A stretch of 33,384 bases of DNA from NCBI RefSeq assembly GCF_017302315.1, contig NZ_JAFLDT010000046.1, forward strand, positions 1 through 33,384. Direction: 5' to 3'. The stretch is from Zoogloea sp. (GTDB lineage: Bacteria; Pseudomonadota; Gammaproteobacteria; Burkholderiales; Rhodocyclaceae). The position numbers were made by a program, and so were the translations under genes. This document shows positions 32,559 through 33,384 of this stretch, one piece after another (position 1 is the first letter of the stretch; each line of letters opens with the position of its first letter). The notes beneath the pieces are model-generated. The model did not search any database. It was not told the DNA's origin and saw only the letters and a program-made list of their open reading frames with translations.

Positions 32559-33384
32559 ATGCCCCGACACATCCTCATCCGCAACGCCCGGCTGGTGAAC
32601 GAAGGCCGGATCACCGACGCTGACCTGCTCGTCGCCGGCGGCCGCATCGCGCACATCGCCGGAGCCATCGACCGCAGCGCAGATGTCGAGATCGACGCCG
32701 CCGGAGCCTGGCTGCTGCCCGGCATGATCGACGACCAGGTGCACTTCCGCGAGCCCGGACTCACCCACAAAGGCTGCATCGCCAGCGAGTCGGCCGCGGC
32801 CGTCGCGGGGGGCATCACCAGCTTCATGGACATGCCCAACACCCGCCCGCCAACCCTCGACATGGCCGCCGTGGACGCCAAGCGCGCCCTCGCCGCCGCC
32901 GGCAGCCGTGCCAACTACGCCTTCCACCTGGGCGCCTCCACCCACAACCTGGACGCGGTCGCCAGCGCCGACCCCCGCCGCATCGCCGGCATCAAGGTAT
33001 TCATGGGCGCCTCCACCGGCGACATGCTGGTGGACGACCCGGTCGTGCTCGAACGCCTGTTCGCCTGTGCGCCCACCCTCCTCCTCGCCCACTGCGAAGA
33101 CACCCCCACCATTCTCGCCAACGAAGCCCTGTGGCACGCCCGCCATGGCGCCGCCGTCCCCTTCGACGCCCACCCGCAGATCCGCAGCGCAGAAGCCTGC
33201 TACCGCTCCTCGTCACTGGCCGTGGCGCTCGCCCGCCGCCACGGCACCCGGCTGCACGTGCTGCACCTGTCCACCACGCGGGAGCTCGAACTCTTCGACG
33301 AGGGCCCGCTGGCAGGCAAACGGATCACCGCCGAAGCCTGCATCCACCACCTTCTCTTCGACGACACCGACTACCCGGCCCTGG
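32559..33384 (+). CDS. pyrC: Dihydroorotase-like amidohydrolase (3' end outside window)
   Basis: The first 275 residues of a type I dihydroorotase-like protein are present, of about 440 expected. The metal motif usually reading DxHVHFR is DDQVHFREPG (58-67), so the first zinc His is Gln60. The other ligands are kept: H62, carbamylated Lys146 (IKVFMG), H178 (LLAHCED) and H236 (VLHLST). MPNTRP (92-97) gives the substrate-binding Asn/Arg. The ATG at 32559 follows the carbonic-anhydrase stop by two bases. In Zur operons this is a known kind of second pyrC. Whether it works with one metal or another metal is open. Confidence 0.88.
   Translation, partial: MPRHILIRNARLVNEGRITDADLLVAGGRIAHIAGAIDRSADVEIDAAGAWLLPGMIDDQVHFREPGLTHKGCIASESAAAVAGGITSFMDMPNTRPPTLDMAAVDAKRALAAAGSRANYAFHLGASTHNLDAVASADPRRIAGIKVFMGASTGDMLVDDPVVLERLFACAPTLLLAHCEDTPTILANEALWHARHGAAVPFDAHPQIRSAEACYRSSSLAVALARRHGTRLHVLHLSTTRELELFDEGPLAGKRITAEACIHHLLFDDTDYPAL

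Overview
The window looks like chromosome of a high-GC betaproteobacterium, most likely Rhodocyclales (Azospira/Zoogloea/Dechloromonas/Azoarcus-like). This is inferred from base composition, protein style, gene order (rsmI divergent from yraN-diaA-dolP) and two dispersed repeat families in the intergenic DNA. No rRNA, tRNA or CRISPR array was recognised.

Layout. (1) 1-2540 is accessory DNA of lower GC. It holds the tail of an integron gene-cassette array (three attC-like sites and three unknown small ORFs), an IS1182-type transposase remnant, a deletion-damaged YefM/YoeB-type toxin-antitoxin pair and a REP-like palindrome. (2) 2541-5944 is a conserved housekeeping block: rsmI (minus), then yraN, a secreted HIRAN-domain protein, diaA, dolP and a Csp-type copper-storage protein (plus). 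(3) 5965-9310 (minus) is a signalling operon: a membrane c-type-haem sensor with HAMP, a Ser/Thr kinase fused to a degenerate nucleotidyl-cyclase domain plus two C-terminal repeats, and a PPC/DUF296 protein. (4) 9311-12716 holds repeats, a secreted hypothetical protein, a MocR regulator, a DUF2917 gene and a small hypothetical gene. (5) 12884-19748 (minus) is a compact eight-gene membrane-lipid operon: flavoprotein COG2907, DUF1365, Cfa-like methyltransferase, chalcone-isomerase-like protein, MFS carrier, DUF3833 lipoprotein, SDR, NTF2-like protein. (6) 19901-22546 holds folE2, a periplasmic glutathione peroxidase and a small membrane/secreted peptide, divergent from a MerR-type regulator with CarH-like B12 photoreceptor signatures. 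Two palindromic sites lie in the shared promoter. (7) 22537-26695 holds gluQ, a GGDEF protein with a dead active site but an intact I-site, and a spermidine-synthase-like protein. (8) 26668-33384 is a zinc-starvation locus: zur, divergent through one perfect 20-bp palindrome from hisI - COG0523 GTPase - COG0523 GTPase - thrS - gamma-carbonic anhydrase - dihydroorotase (cut by the window end).

How the genes may work together. Regions 5-6 look like a light/singlet-oxygen response: a B12 photoreceptor repressor next to peroxidase, FolE2 and membrane fatty-acid remodelling. Region 8 is a Zur regulon of second copies of zinc enzymes plus metallochaperone GTPases. The less familiar items are the haem-sensor/kinase/pseudo-cyclase operon, the CarH-like control region, the second-copy dihydroorotase with a changed zinc ligand, and the integron tail.
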